A program made the translations under genes and the position numbers. From the NCBI GenBank assembly GCA_017427185.1, contig JAFRTJ010000030.1, positions 226,793 through 290,792 on the forward strand: a stretch of 64,000 bases of DNA. Reading direction: 5' to 3'. Shown here piece after piece: positions 7,790 through 17,412 of this stretch. This DNA comes from Bacteroidaceae bacterium (GTDB lineage: Bacteria; Bacteroidota; Bacteroidia; Bacteroidales; Bacteroidaceae). Numbering within the stretch: position 1 is the stretch's first letter; each line of letters opens with the position of its first letter. The notes under the pieces were generated by a model. It worked only from the letters and a program-made list of their open reading frames with translations. It was not told the origin of the DNA and ran no database searches.

Positions 7790-10171
7790 TTACAAATCTT
7801 TTGTCAATTTCATTGCCTTTCCAGCTTTGAAAGTAATTTGCTTCACCGTTTCTCCATAACGGATTGAACATGTTCCTGAATTGTCAGGCAGGATAACTGC
7901 TTCTTGCAATATGCCATTTTCCCATCGAATGCTCACCGTATACCCACCTCTTGCACGGAGTCCTTTTACTTCACCGTTTTTCCAGTTGCTGGGAAGTGCA
8001 GGCAATAGATGGATTTCTCCAGCATGACTTTGCAACAGCATTTCAGCAATGCCAGCAGTTCCTCCAAAGTTTCCATCAATCTGGAAAGGAGGATGAGTGT
8101 CGAAAAGATTGTTTTGAGTAGATTTGCCCAGCAGGGCATTCACGTTGGCTCCTGCCTCTTCACCATCCATCAGTCGGGCATAGAAGTTTATCATCCATGC
8201 ACGGCTCCAACCAGTGTATGAACCTTGACGTGTCTGTGGATCTTCATTATATTTACGGCGTCGCTCAATTGTGCGGCGGGCAGCTGAGAAAAGTTCTGAA
8301 TTCTGAGGTGTGATGGTTGTACCAGGATAAAGTCCAAAAAGATGTGAGACATGACGATGTCCTGGTTCTACTTCCTCATAGTCTTCTATCCACTCTTGGA
8401 TGGTGCCATAGCGTTGACCTACTCTGATAGGAGGCAGCTGTGCTATGGCTTCTTTTACTTGTGAGACGAACTCTGAGTTGTCCTTTACGATGGAAGCAGC
8501 CTCCAAACAGGAACGGAACAGTTCAATTGCAATTTCGATGTCCATTGTGGCACCATATGTGAGACGATAGATCTTTCCATTGGGCAATCGATATGCATTT
8601 TCAGGTGAGTTGGAAGGAGCTGTTACCAAATGTCCATTCTTGTCCTTCACCATGAATGAGAGTAAGAATTGAGCTGCCTCTTTCATTGCAGGATATGCAT
8701 TTTTGCGTAGATACTCGATATCTTGTGTGAAGCGGTAATGTTCCCATAAGTGGAGAGTGAGCCAAGGTCCTGCTATAGGGAAGGTACCCCAGCTGACACC
8801 ATCACTTATTGAGGTGTGTCCGAATGGGTCTGAAACGTGATTCACAGTCCATCCCTTTGCACCAAATGTCTTGCTGGCAGTCACGCGACCTGGCACGCGA
8901 ATAGCATTTATCCAATTTGAGAAAGGTAGTACTGTCTCTGACAAATTGCACACTTCTGCTGGCCAATAGTTCATTTGAATGTTGATGTTGGTGTGATAAT
9001 CAGAGTTCCAAGCAGCTTCCATATCTTGACACCAGATACCTTGCAAGTTGGCTGGTAGAACACCAGGGGCTCTTGAGCTACCTGCCAGCAGATAACGTCC
9101 AAATTGGAAATAAAGAGCTGCTAGAGCTGGGTCGGAAGCTCCCTCCTTAACTTTTGCCAGACGTTCATCCGTGGGAAAATCTGCCATTGCAGGATCGCCC
9201 AGGTGAAGGGTGACACGACGCATCAAAGATTGGTGCTCATTGATATGTCGGCTAAGCAGTTTCTTATAGGAACTACCTTCTACGGCTTTCAACTGTTCGT
9301 TACACTTCTCAACAGGGTTTATGGAATGGTCGAAACAAAGTTTGGACATATTGTAGTCAGTATTCATTGCTACCAAAAGAATCACTTCATCTGCTTTATC
9401 CACACAGAGTTCGTTTCCCTTGGATGTGATGGAACCACCCAAATTGATGGCCTTCACTTTTCCAGTAAACTTCATGTGGGGACCTGCCTCGCAACAGTTT
9501 CCATCCTCTTTGTCCACAATCTGTCCTTGGATGAGTAGGACGTTTTGTCCGTCAGCTTCAACTATTGCATCCTGTTTTCGTTCATATGAAATCTTGAAGG
9601 TTAAAGCTTTCTTCTGATTTGCTTTTAGGTGGACAATCAACAGGTTGTCAGGAGCTGAAGCAAATACTTCGCGAGTGTATTGGATGCCTTGAGATGAGAA
9701 TGTCGTGGAAGCAATGCCTGTCATTAGATTCAGGTTTCGCTCATATTCACTGACGGAATCAGTTCTTCCTTCATAGTCGATGTGCAATTCTCCAAATGAT
9801 TGATAGGAGCGTATGCGCATTGGATTGCTTTTTAGGTATTGTTCAGCCATTGCGTCAGCTTCTGCAATCTCCCCATCCAGTAGCTTCTGCTGGATTTGTG
9901 GCAGATAAGCTGCAGCATCGGCATTCCCATCTTGGGGTTGTCCTGCCCAAAGGCTTTCTTCGTTGAGTTGCAATGTCTCGTGCCAGGTCTGTCCGAAAAC
10001 CATAGCTCCAATGCGTCCATTACCTATTGGTAAAGCTTCATTCCAGTCAGCTGCAGGCTGGCGGTACCATAAAGTGGTTTCTTTATCCTCTGCTGCATTT
10101 CCAGTACATCCGCTTATCAACAGAGTTCCACCCAATATCAGGTCCAGGATTTTTGAATGCAAACTTCTCAT
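7790..10171 (-). CDS. Glycoside hydrolase family 95 (alpha-L-fucosidase/alpha-L-galactosidase), lipoprotein
   Basis: 793 residues. A lipoprotein signal peptide ends in 'LISGC', so the enzyme is anchored in a membrane, probably the outer one. The N-terminal GH95 domain begins 'LWYRQPAADWNEALPIGNGRIGAMVFG' (in pieces, residues 34-61). The (alpha/alpha)6 barrel carries 'NINIQMNYWPAEV', which in characterised GH95 fucosidases holds catalytic asparagines, and 'FQIDGNFGGTAGI', which holds the catalytic aspartate. GH95 enzymes remove terminal alpha-1,2-fucose or alpha-galactose from host glycans or plant xyloglucan. It is last in a leftward operon after GH20 and the DUF4838 gene, 8 bases downstream of the latter. 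Confidence 0.92.
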   Translation of the reverse strand: MRSLHSKILDLILGGTLLISGCTGNAAEDKETTLWYRQPAADWNEALPIGNGRIGAMVFGQTWHETLQLNEESLWAGQPQDGNADAAAYLPQIQQKLLDGEIAEADAMAEQYLKSNPMRIRSYQSFGELHIDYEGRTDSVSEYERNLNLMTGIASTTFSSQGIQYTREVFASAPDNLLIVHLKANQKKALTFKISYERKQDAIVEADGQNVLLIQGQIVDKEDGNCCEAGPHMKFTGKVKAINLGGSITSKGNELCVDKADEVILLVAMNTDYNMSKLCFDHSINPVEKCNEQLKAVEGSSYKKLLSRHINEHQSLMRRVTLHLGDPAMADFPTDERLAKVKEGASDPALAALYFQFGRYLLAGSSRAPGVLPANLQGIWCQDMEAAWNSDYHTNINIQMNYWPAEVCNLSETVLPFSNWINAIRVPGRVTASKTFGAKGWTVNHVSDPFGHTSISDGVSWGTFPIAGPWLTLHLWEHYRFTQDIEYLRKNAYPAMKEAAQFLLSFMVKDKNGHLVTAPSNSPENAYRLPNGKIYRLTYGATMDIEIAIELFRSCLEAASIVKDNSEFVSQVKEAIAQLPPIRVGQRYGTIQEWIEDYEEVEPGHRHVSHLFGLYPGTTITPQNSELFSAARRTIERRRKYNEDPQTRQGSYTGWSRAWMINFYARLMDGEEAGANVNALLGKSTQNNLFDTHPPFQIDGNFGGTAGIAEMLLQSHAGEIHLLPALPSNWKNGEVKGLRARGGYTVSIRWENGILQEAVILPDNSGTCSIRYGETVKQITFKAGKAMKLTKDL

Positions 10172-10179
10172 GACTTGTT

Positions 10180-12429
10180 CTATTTTGTTGGAAGGAAGAG
10201 TCGTTCTTCAGGAAGTGTCCCTTTGTATCCATCGGGTGTAGCAAACTGGATATCCAGTATTTGCCCTTCGTGATCTTCAAAATAACGGATACTGAGTTTG
10301 TGAAAACCTTTCTCAAGATTAACCAATGCAGTTTCCATTTCAGGAGAGTGTGAGCCGTCTCTGTTGATGATTTCCTTGTCATCCAGGTTTACAACAGTTC
10401 CATCATCGGTAGTAATACGTATCTGGTGAACTCCCTCCTGTTCCACCTTCAACCATGTATCAAAGACATAGCCAAAATGGTCGATACTCTCGTCTTCTTC
10501 AATGGTGACAGTAGGCATTGTGCCTTGCTTCACTATCTTTCCGTTAGCCAACATCTCGCCAGTGGATTTGAATGGGCCTTCATAACGGACATAGGCAACT
10601 CCATTTTCTTTAGCATCTACCTTTGTGGCAGGGAAGAATGGAGCTTCACGTATGTTTTCAGCCATCTTTTTGAAAGATTCTATATAGTATGCAGCGTTGA
10701 AAGTTGGGCGGAACTCTGTCATCTGGTTGATTCCTTCCTGTTGAACAACCCTCTGGAACATTGTGTCTGCTCCGCTCTCTATTCCTTCCAAAGGTAAATG
10801 TTCCATCTGAAGCAAGCATAGCGGAAGTTCCTCTTTTTCCACTCTCTTCAGCAATTCAGGATTATCTGCAACTGCAGCACGAGCTTCTGCCATGATGCGA
10901 CGTCCCTCACGGATGAATTCAGGGCTGTACATTGCATGGGCAGTACTTGCATAGCAGTTGGTGTGCATACCTTCACGTCTCAATATCCTTTCCTCCAAAT
11001 CCAGGTATTCAAGTATTTTGGGAGCAGCGGCACCATAGTATCCTTCTGTAAAATCTTGGATAAGTGAATCCACATCTGCGTTGCAATTCCACATCAGTTT
11101 TGAGAGAATCCAAGCTCTCATTTCACGGAACTCACAAGAAGGAGTTTGGTAATCCCCTTCTTCCAGGATGCCTATTGCATGTCCGTTCACGTAGTCTTGA
11201 AGATGTGTTTTCATGGTCTTCCAGTTAGGAGTTGGAAGGCAATAAAGCAAGAAGTCTGTAACGTAGTCCCAAATGTATAGATGTGGAGCAATGGCAGACC
11301 AATCTTTCAGGTCTTGCACAAAAGGTTTGTTCTGCTCGCATCCATCATAGTCGTGAATCATACAACACTCGATGCTGCACAAGCGAATGACCACATTCTC
11401 GCGTGGCACAATATCTTTTGGTGCATGACGAGTATACTGATAAGCAAAAGTGCCAACATACTTGTCTGGGAACTCGTCCTTGACTGCATCAGCTACCTGA
11501 TTGACGAACCACAACATGATGCCAGACTCTCCTCCATACTTTTCCACCAGAGCTTGGCAGGCTTCACATTGGCATGGTCTCGTGTTGTCGTTCTGCTCCA
11601 TAGAATATATAAGGTAATCAGGTTCTTCCCGCATTTTATTCTTCATCTTGTCGATGCATATCTGCAAAACCTCTGGGTTCGAAAGACAGAGCTGTGCATA
11701 GTCGCTTTGCCTCTTTCCATCAATTAGGCTGAAATACTCTGGATGGGTGGCATAGTATTCATTGGGTGAGACAAAGTAACCCATTGCATGAACACCCCAG
11801 TAATTTTCTGCACTCCCAGGAATCGTTTTCCCTTCCTGCAAGCTTGGCAATTTGACAAAGTTGTTGCGCATTCGAGCTGAGAAGACAGGTTGGGTGCGGA
11901 CATCCAGTACACAGTTGTCTCGAATCATCAGACTGGGTTCCTCGTGATTGAAGAGTTTGCTGAAATGCCAGGCATCACGCTTGGGTGCCACACTTACTTT
12001 GCTTGAATACCAGCGGCATCCAAGTTCCTTCTCCAGGAAAGAATACACGCTGTAGAGTGTACCTCGCTTACTGCCACCCCACAGCAGGATGTCTCCTTCC
12101 TTGTTGCACCAAGTGAAGCTGTCATCGCGGTCTGCAGGCTTCTGAGCTGAGGGGATGAGCTCCTCTGTCATTGGATTGAATCCTACGATGAGACGTTTTC
12201 CTTTTTGTCCATCTTTCAAGTCTTTGATGGGCAGTTTTACTCCGCTTACTTGCTCAATCCAATTCTGAAGTTCCACTGCGGCGTATTGCTCACTTTCTGG
12301 AGCTTCAGGAGCGATGACAATGGAGTAATCTGATGAGCCGTTCTTGAAAAGGGTGTGCTGCTGACAGCCTGTCAGGATGAGTGAGGCTGCTCCAAGCAGA
12401 GCTGAAATGAGAATCTGATGTGCTTTCAT
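10180..12429 (-). CDS. DUF4838 protein, probable glycoside hydrolase, lipoprotein
   Basis: 749 residues. A lipobox 'LILTGC' ends the signal peptide. An N-terminal region like the non-catalytic domain of alpha-glucuronidases/hexosaminidases ('IVIAPEAPESEQYAAVELQ', then 'GTLYSVYSFLEKELGCRWY') precedes the DUF4838 core, about residues 200-500 ('HPEYFSLIDGKR', 'QNDNTRPCQCEACQAL'). The C-terminal third contains a PA14-like beta-sandwich ('RITTDDGTVVNLDDKEIINR') likely to bind sugar. DUF4838 proteins occur in polysaccharide-utilisation loci, but their substrate is generally not established. The gene lies between GH20 and GH95 genes, so a step in hexosamine- and fucose-containing glycan breakdown is a fair guess. 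Confidence 0.82.
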   Translation of the reverse strand: MKAHQILISALLGAASLILTGCQQHTLFKNGSSDYSIVIAPEAPESEQYAAVELQNWIEQVSGVKLPIKDLKDGQKGKRLIVGFNPMTEELIPSAQKPADRDDSFTWCNKEGDILLWGGSKRGTLYSVYSFLEKELGCRWYSSKVSVAPKRDAWHFSKLFNHEEPSLMIRDNCVLDVRTQPVFSARMRNNFVKLPSLQEGKTIPGSAENYWGVHAMGYFVSPNEYYATHPEYFSLIDGKRQSDYAQLCLSNPEVLQICIDKMKNKMREEPDYLIYSMEQNDNTRPCQCEACQALVEKYGGESGIMLWFVNQVADAVKDEFPDKYVGTFAYQYTRHAPKDIVPRENVVIRLCSIECCMIHDYDGCEQNKPFVQDLKDWSAIAPHLYIWDYVTDFLLYCLPTPNWKTMKTHLQDYVNGHAIGILEEGDYQTPSCEFREMRAWILSKLMWNCNADVDSLIQDFTEGYYGAAAPKILEYLDLEERILRREGMHTNCYASTAHAMYSPEFIREGRRIMAEARAAVADNPELLKRVEKEELPLCLLQMEHLPLEGIESGADTMFQRVVQQEGINQMTEFRPTFNAAYYIESFKKMAENIREAPFFPATKVDAKENGVAYVRYEGPFKSTGEMLANGKIVKQGTMPTVTIEEDESIDHFGYVFDTWLKVEQEGVHQIRITTDDGTVVNLDDKEIINRDGSHSPEMETALVNLEKGFHKLSIRYFEDHEGQILDIQFATPDGYKGTLPEERLFLPTK

Positions 12430-12479
12430 AGGGAAGTGAATTTTTTATGTGATTGTTTATGCTTTATTCTGTTGATGCT

Positions 12480-13958
12480 TTAATTGTTGAGGAAGGGTTC
12501 AGGAGGCAATTCGTCGTAGTAGGTTCCAGTATGTCTGGGATTCTTCGTCTTCATGTCCCATCCTATTTGTCGAAGATGTGTCATGAAGTTTCCTCCTTGC
12601 GAGAATGAGCTGTTTGCATTCCATGCTATGTTGGAAAGCGTGAAATAGATGTTCACCAAGTTGTCTCCAAAGAAGTGGTGCCATGTGGTTCCCAGGATGC
12701 CATCTATGCCAGCTTTGTAGGCATAGCGTCCTTGGGCGATGGTGCCGCTACTGTTGTGCCAGGGGCAAGTCAATGTATTGAATCCCAAGCTCTTGAAATA
12801 ATCCAGAGTGGGGTAGGCATCTTTGGCTCCATCATAGTACCAGTCGCAGATAACGAGGTCATGAGGGAACTTCAGGAACCCTGCAGCTGTCTCAGGAGTT
12901 CCGTTGGCATAGAATCCCTTCCAGCGTTCATCTCCTCTTTGTAAAAGCATGTCGTGCCACAACATTGTCTTTGCTCCTCTTGCCACGATGACATCATTCA
13001 TGGCTCTGATATGTTCCATGAACAGTTCTGAATAGGGACGTGCCTTGCAGTCAGGACATGAGGGAGGATTTGCCTCATCGCATCCAATATGGAAGTAAGG
13101 AGGGTTACCAAAAGCCTCATGCATTTCTTCGATGATGGAGGTCAGTACCTTGCGTGCCTCAGGATTGGACAGACACCAGTTCCATCCGTTGAGAGGCTCA
13201 AAGAGAGGCTGGTATTCAGGATTGAACTCAAGGCTTGAGTGCTTGCCTGCTCCTCCTCTTGAAGCTGTGGCATGGCCGAAAGCATTGATTTGTGGAATCA
13301 AAGTTATCCCCAAGTCATCAGCAATACCTTTCAGTCGCTTTATCTCCTTCTTCGTCATTGTACCATCTGGCCACCCATACCAGGGGGCAGACTTGCTGCG
13401 GAAAGTACCCCATGATTCCACCACAGCATAGTTTAGCTTGTAGTAAGCTGCCAAGCGAATCAAGCGCTCAACTTCCCAAGGTTCTGTTTCATGGAACCAG
13501 CAGATATGTATGCCTCGAAAAGACAAACCTGGGTGATCCTTGATGGTAACCTGTGGAACTATCCAGCCCTCCACCTTCTGTGTACCTCTTTGTGGGATAG
13601 CCATCTGGCGAAGGGAATAGAGAGCATAGCGGACACCCTGCAGGGTCCTTGCTGTCACCTGTGTCTCGTTCTCCTTCACACTTAGCTGGTATGCCTCAGC
13701 ATCCATTGTGGGAATTACGCGTGTAGCTGCCACAACCTCTGGTGCCTGCTTGCCATACCATTCTTTCAAGTGCTTCTTTGCCCAGGTTAAAGCTTCCTGG
13801 TCATCACATGCAAGGGAAACCTTTTTGAGGGGCAGGTAAGCTGAGGGGACAATTTCACACGAGGCTGGTTCAGGGCAGACATTTACGTTTTCAGCATGAA
13901 CTGCAGGAACCATGAAGATAACAGTCAGTAGAAATGTGGTTAGGTGCTTTGCTTTCAT
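12480..13958 (-). CDS. Glycoside hydrolase family 20-type beta-N-acetylhexosaminidase
   Basis: 492 residues with a cleavable signal peptide ending near 'VHAEN'. A GH20b-like N-terminal domain (residues about 25-140) is followed by the TIM barrel, starting 'HPGLSFRGIHICWFHE'. The catalytic pair of retaining, substrate-assisted hexosaminidases is visible as D294-E295 in 'FHIGCDEANPP'. Such enzymes remove terminal GlcNAc or GalNAc from glycans. It is first of the leftward operon, with a promoter at 14021-14051. The barrel is short, ending soon after 'TTWHHFFGDNLVNIYFT', with no additional C-terminal binding domain. Confidence 0.88.
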   Translation of the reverse strand: MKAKHLTTFLLTVIFMVPAVHAENVNVCPEPASCEIVPSAYLPLKKVSLACDDQEALTWAKKHLKEWYGKQAPEVVAATRVIPTMDAEAYQLSVKENETQVTARTLQGVRYALYSLRQMAIPQRGTQKVEGWIVPQVTIKDHPGLSFRGIHICWFHETEPWEVERLIRLAAYYKLNYAVVESWGTFRSKSAPWYGWPDGTMTKKEIKRLKGIADDLGITLIPQINAFGHATASRGGAGKHSSLEFNPEYQPLFEPLNGWNWCLSNPEARKVLTSIIEEMHEAFGNPPYFHIGCDEANPPSCPDCKARPYSELFMEHIRAMNDVIVARGAKTMLWHDMLLQRGDERWKGFYANGTPETAAGFLKFPHDLVICDWYYDGAKDAYPTLDYFKSLGFNTLTCPWHNSSGTIAQGRYAYKAGIDGILGTTWHHFFGDNLVNIYFTLSNIAWNANSSFSQGGNFMTHLRQIGWDMKTKNPRHTGTYYDELPPEPFLNN

Positions 13959-14020
13959 CGTTGTTTGTGTCTCTTGTTAATCGTTTCCAGTGTTTTCCTC
14001 TCGAGTTTTTAATAGCGTTA

Positions 14021-14051
14021 CAAAGTTATGCGTTTTTTTCCATTCCCGCAA
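14021..14051 (-). promoter_or_regulatory. Promoter of the GH20-DUF4838-GH95 operon
   Basis: On the minus strand, -33 TTG at 14051-14049, 20 bases, -7 TAACTTTG at 14028-14021. The ATG of the GH20 gene is 63 bases further on. Confidence 0.75.
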
Positions 14052-14132
14052 TATTTCCCTTCACTTTTTTGTCGCGTGATGTCCACCTTTTAAGAATATG
14101 GAAGCTGATAATTCTTTTCCCCCAAAAACTTC

Positions 14133-14347
14133 ACACGTTGAGTTGCTGGTTTCAACGTGTTGTGTTTGTGGTTTCAACGTGTTGTGTTTGTGGTTTCAAC
14201 GTGTTGTATCTCGAGTTTCAACGTGTTGTGTTTGTGGTTTCAACGTGTTGTATCTCGAGTTTCAACGTGTTGTGTTTGTGGTTTCAACGTGTTGTATCTC
14301 GAGTTTCAACGTGTTGTGTTTGTGGTTTCAACGTGTTGTATCTGCAG
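14133..14347. repeat. 22-base tandem repeat array, CAACGTGTTG family
   Basis: Nine units of 22 bases from 14150 to 14347. Each starts TTTCAACGTGTTGT and ends in one of two 8- to 9-base spacers, TGTTTGTGG or ATCTCGAG, which alternate from unit 2 on. Just before the array, ACACGTTGA (14133-14141) is an exact inverted copy that can pair with TCAACGTGT at 14152-14160, giving a 9-bp hairpin. The rest of the gene-free stretch 13959-14416 holds only a promoter and a terminator. Confidence 0.95.
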
Positions 14348-14352
14348 GAAAT

Positions 14353-14386
14353 AAAAAAAGGTGACTCATGCGGGCCACCTTTTGCT
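14353..14386 (-). terminator. Intrinsic terminator of the TlpA-like gene
   Basis: On the minus strand AAAGGTG (14382-14376) pairs with CACCTTT (14363-14357), followed by a run of seven T. It is 30 bases after the stop codon of the TlpA-like gene. Confidence 0.75.
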
Positions 14387-14416
14387 TTGATTTTCAAATG
14401 GTTGTAAGGAGTAATC

Positions 14417-15541
14417 CTATTTCCCAAACAGTTCGTCGAGAAATTCATAGAACTTGGGGTCCTCACCAACGATGGTCTTGACAATCTTGCCATCTGGCCC
14501 TACGATAATTTTTGTGGGATAGCCAGTGATGCCATAGGACTCCTGGAGGTTCTTGTTGTCCTGGGGATTGAAGACGTGAAGCCAGGGGAGCTGATTCTCG
14601 CTGACTGCCTTCTTCCATGCTTCCTCTGTGTCGCTGCAATCCACACCCAGAATCTCAAACTTTCCCTTGTATTTCTGATAGTATTGCTTCATTTCAGGGA
14701 ACCCTTTGATACACCATCCGCACCAGCTTCCCCAGAAGTCAAGGATGACATACTTTCCCCTGAGGGAGGAGAGGGTGAATGGGTTGCCATTGATATCGTT
14801 GAGAGTGAAGTCAGGTGCTTCCACTCCAGGAGCCTGTTTTGCAGCAGATTCCTTCTCTCGCTGCTCACTTGCCTCCAGTTCATTGATGGGCTTCAGGGCA
14901 ATGTCCTTCATGCGTCCGTTCTTCACTTCATCAGAGAGCAGGTCAAAAGCTTTTCTCATGCTTTCCACATCACTGAAACTGGCGACGAGAGTGGCAGCAG
15001 CCTCATTCTTTGAATTGCTTTTGATGATGTCCATGATTTTATCCTCAGTAGCCTTCTGCAGCACTTCATATTTGCTTTCATAGAGTGCATTGAGGGAATC
15101 TTCACTTTCACCTGCATCACGTCGGCTTATCAGGTCTGCAATGAAATCATCAAACTCTTTCTTGGCTTCCTTTGCCTCGCTCTCAATGAGAGACAGGTTC
15201 TCATAGAATCGACTGCCATTGATTTTGTAGTTGTCAGGCAGTTGGCCACTGACTTCTGCTGTCTCTCCAGGAACTGCAGTCAGGAAGAAGAAGTTCTGCT
15301 CCTCCATGCGGTTGGTGCCAGGAGTATATGCTACCACACGCTCAACCTGAGAGAGGGGAAGCGTGAAATCAAACTTGCCAGCCTCTCCTGTGATGGTGGT
15401 GTCCTGGTCACCAATGCTGACGATGAGAGTATCCCCCACACCTTCCAGGTTACATTTAACGCGAAGTTCATTCTTGTTCTCACTGGTGCAGGCCGCCATC
15501 AGGATGAGAGCAGCGAAAGCACCTAAAATCATTTTCTTCAT
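14417..15541 (-). CDS. TlpA/AhpC-type thiol-disulfide reductase with DUF4369 domain, lipoprotein
   Basis: 374 residues. A lipoprotein signal 'ILMAAC' is followed by a beta-rich DUF4369 domain (about residues 25-130), a helical linker, and a C-terminal thioredoxin fold (about 235-374) with the active site 'WGSWCGWCIKGFPEM' (CGWC). Proteins of this architecture are common in Bacteroidetes; they face the periplasm and are thought to reduce disulfides. The gene has its own -7 box and terminator, so it is a single unit inside the glycan region. A paralogue of the same plan lies at 38329-39492. The precise substrate is unknown. Confidence 0.88.
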   Translation of the reverse strand: MKKMILGAFAALILMAACTSENKNELRVKCNLEGVGDTLIVSIGDQDTTITGEAGKFDFTLPLSQVERVVAYTPGTNRMEEQNFFFLTAVPGETAEVSGQLPDNYKINGSRFYENLSLIESEAKEAKKEFDDFIADLISRRDAGESEDSLNALYESKYEVLQKATEDKIMDIIKSNSKNEAAATLVASFSDVESMRKAFDLLSDEVKNGRMKDIALKPINELEASEQREKESAAKQAPGVEAPDFTLNDINGNPFTLSSLRGKYVILDFWGSWCGWCIKGFPEMKQYYQKYKGKFEILGVDCSDTEEAWKKAVSENQLPWLHVFNPQDNKNLQESYGITGYPTKIIVGPDGKIVKTIVGEDPKFYEFLDELFGK

Positions 15542-15585
15542 ACTACTGAAACTTAATGCTATGTGTTAATGTCTGTTTGCGACTG

Positions 15586-15593
15586 CAAAAGTA
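15586..15593 (-). promoter_or_regulatory. -7 box for the TlpA-like gene
   Basis: TACTTTTG on the minus strand, 44 bases before the ATG at 15541. The nearest upstream TTG is about 23 bases away, slightly longer than usual. Confidence 0.5.
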
Positions 15594-15755
15594 GCTAAAA
15601 TTTTTCGTACGTGGCACAAGGTTGGAGAAATATGGTTGGGAATTAACTCTATTTATGAAAGCACGCACTCCCATAGGGCTTGAGATGTTGGGAATTTGTC
15701 CTTTCGAAGATAAGATTTATGTAGGAGTGATTAGGATATATCATTTATTTTTTCG

Positions 15756-15763
15756 TATCTTTG
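15756..15763 (+). promoter_or_regulatory. -7 box of the GH35-GH92-GH78-receptor operon
   Basis: TATCTTTG matches TAnnTTTG. Transcription would start near 15770, which rules out upstream in-frame starts of the next gene and places its ATG at 15772, 15778 or 15781. Confidence 0.6.
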
Positions 15764-15777
15764 CAAAAAGAATGGGT

Positions 15778-17370
15778 ATGATGAAGAAGATATTGTTTGT
15801 CGCGCTGATGATGGCTTGTCTTTCCATTTCAGGAAAGGAGATGCCACGCATAGAGAAGAACCGCTATGGAGCCACTCAACTGGTGGTGGATGGGAAGCCA
15901 ATGCTGATGATTTGTGGGGAGCTCCACAACTCCTCCTGTTCATCTTCCCTCTATCTGCGTGAAACAATCTGGCCAGCTCTGAGAGGCTTGAACCTGAACT
16001 CCGTGTTGGGTGTGGTGGCTTGGCAGCAGATAGAGCCAGAGGAAGGGAAATTTGATTTCTCCCTGGTTGACAGCCTTATCTTGGGATGCCGAAATGAGGG
16101 ATACAGATTGGGAATCCTGTGGTTTGCCTCCTGGAAGAACGGGATGTCAAGCTATGTTCCATCTTGGGTGAAGCATGACACAAAGAGATTCCAGCGTGTA
16201 AGAGACAAGGAGGGGAACATGACGGAAGTGCTTACTCCCTTCTGTGAAGCCACAATGAAGGCAGATGCCAAAGCGTTTGCAGCCCTGATGGAACACATTA
16301 AACAGGTGGATGCAGAGGAACAGACGGTGGTGGTCATGCAGGCAGAGAATGAGGTGGGACTCTTTCAGGATATGGATTACTCGCGTCTCTCCCAAGAGGC
16401 TTATGGGAAAATGGTTCCAGAAGCATTGCTTTCTTACATGGAGAAGAACGAGAAAACCCTTGATCAGCATCTGAGGGACTGCTGGATGGAGAAAGGGAAA
16501 CGCAGGCATGGGACATGGAAAGAGGTCTTTGGCGACAATGCTTGGACCAAGAGTTTCTATACGACATGGATGTATGCTGCATATATCAATGAGGTAGTGC
16601 GTGCAGGCAAAGAGAAATATCCATTGCCGATGTATGTGAACTGCTGGCTGGTGAAGGAGGGACAAATGCCAGGAGAGTATCCCAATGGTGGCCCAGTGAC
16701 TCGTGGGTATGATATCTGGAAGGCAGCTGCTCCAGACATTGACTTCCTGGCTCCTGACATTTACCAACCAGATTTCAGAGGCATCACAGCAGATTATCAT
16801 CGACCTGCCAATCCCCTCTTCATCCCTGAGAGCAGAATCAGGGCAGACCTTGGCTTCTATGCCTTTGGAGCAGAGGATGCAATCTGTTACTCACCCTTTG
16901 GCATTGAGGATGCTCAAGGGAATGCAGAGTTTGCTCAAGCCTATCAGGTTCTCAACGAGTTGTCTCCTCTGGTTCTTGAATATCAGGGAAGCAACCGCAT
17001 AGGTGGTGTAGTGCGTATGGGAGAGAAGGAACGAGACACTCTACTGGTTGTGGGAGATTATGAATTGCGTATCCATTACACAGACGAAACAGCATGTGGC
17101 CTGGTGATTCAGAAAGGAGAGGATGACTTTGAGATTGCAGGCATGAATCTCTTCATACGCATGAAGTCCTTGCATGGTAAACCTGGCTATGTAGAAGAAG
17201 TTTGGGAAGGTCGCTATGAGGAGGGAAAGTGGATACCTGTCCGTTTGATGAATGGTGATGAGACTGATCACAACCAGGAAATCCGCATCTATGGACGACC
17301 TCACAGAACAGAGGATTCCAAGACAACATACACTCCAGGCATCTATCGCATCAAGATGTACAGGCGATAA
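15778..17370 (+). CDS. GH35-like beta-galactosidase with DUF5597 C-terminal domain
   Basis: About 530 residues. The start is placed at the ATG pair 15778/15781 because the -7 box ends at 15763 and the signal peptide 'KKILFVALMMACLSISG' then begins directly. The barrel has 'MLICGELHNSS'-like sequence and 'VVAWQQIEPEEGKFDF', as in GH35 enzymes. The acid/base Glu is in 'VMQAENEVGLF' and the likely nucleophile Glu in 'PLFIPESRIRAD'. The C-terminal part matches the DUF5597 beta-sandwich. Such proteins release terminal beta-galactose. It is first in a rightward operon with GH92, GH78-like and receptor genes, spaced 42, 21 and 41 bases. Confidence 0.83.
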   Translation: MMKKILFVALMMACLSISGKEMPRIEKNRYGATQLVVDGKPMLMICGELHNSSCSSSLYLRETIWPALRGLNLNSVLGVVAWQQIEPEEGKFDFSLVDSLILGCRNEGYRLGILWFASWKNGMSSYVPSWVKHDTKRFQRVRDKEGNMTEVLTPFCEATMKADAKAFAALMEHIKQVDAEEQTVVVMQAENEVGLFQDMDYSRLSQEAYGKMVPEALLSYMEKNEKTLDQHLRDCWMEKGKRRHGTWKEVFGDNAWTKSFYTTWMYAAYINEVVRAGKEKYPLPMYVNCWLVKEGQMPGEYPNGGPVTRGYDIWKAAAPDIDFLAPDIYQPDFRGITADYHRPANPLFIPESRIRADLGFYAFGAEDAICYSPFGIEDAQGNAEFAQAYQVLNELSPLVLEYQGSNRIGGVVRMGEKERDTLLVVGDYELRIHYTDETACGLVIQKGEDDFEIAGMNLFIRMKSLHGKPGYVEEVWEGRYEEGKWIPVRLMNGDETDHNQEIRIYGRPHRTEDSKTTYTPGIYRIKMYRR

Positions 17371-17412
17371 TTTCACTATGAAGAAAAAGTTTAATCAAAA
17401 ACAATAAATCCG

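Noticed and set aside
14150..14347. CRISPR-like look of the 22-base array
   Set aside because: The 'spacers' are only 8-9 bases and are themselves two repeated words; no cas genes are nearby.
13934..14407. Open frames reading through the 22-base array on the plus strand
   Set aside because: They consist of the repeat translated over and over (Cys/Val/Phe-rich) and overlap the GH20 promoter; no sign of a real protein.
15622..15777. Upstream extension of the GH35-like gene
   Set aside because: It starts before the -7 box at 15756-15763 and lacks a signal peptide at that position.
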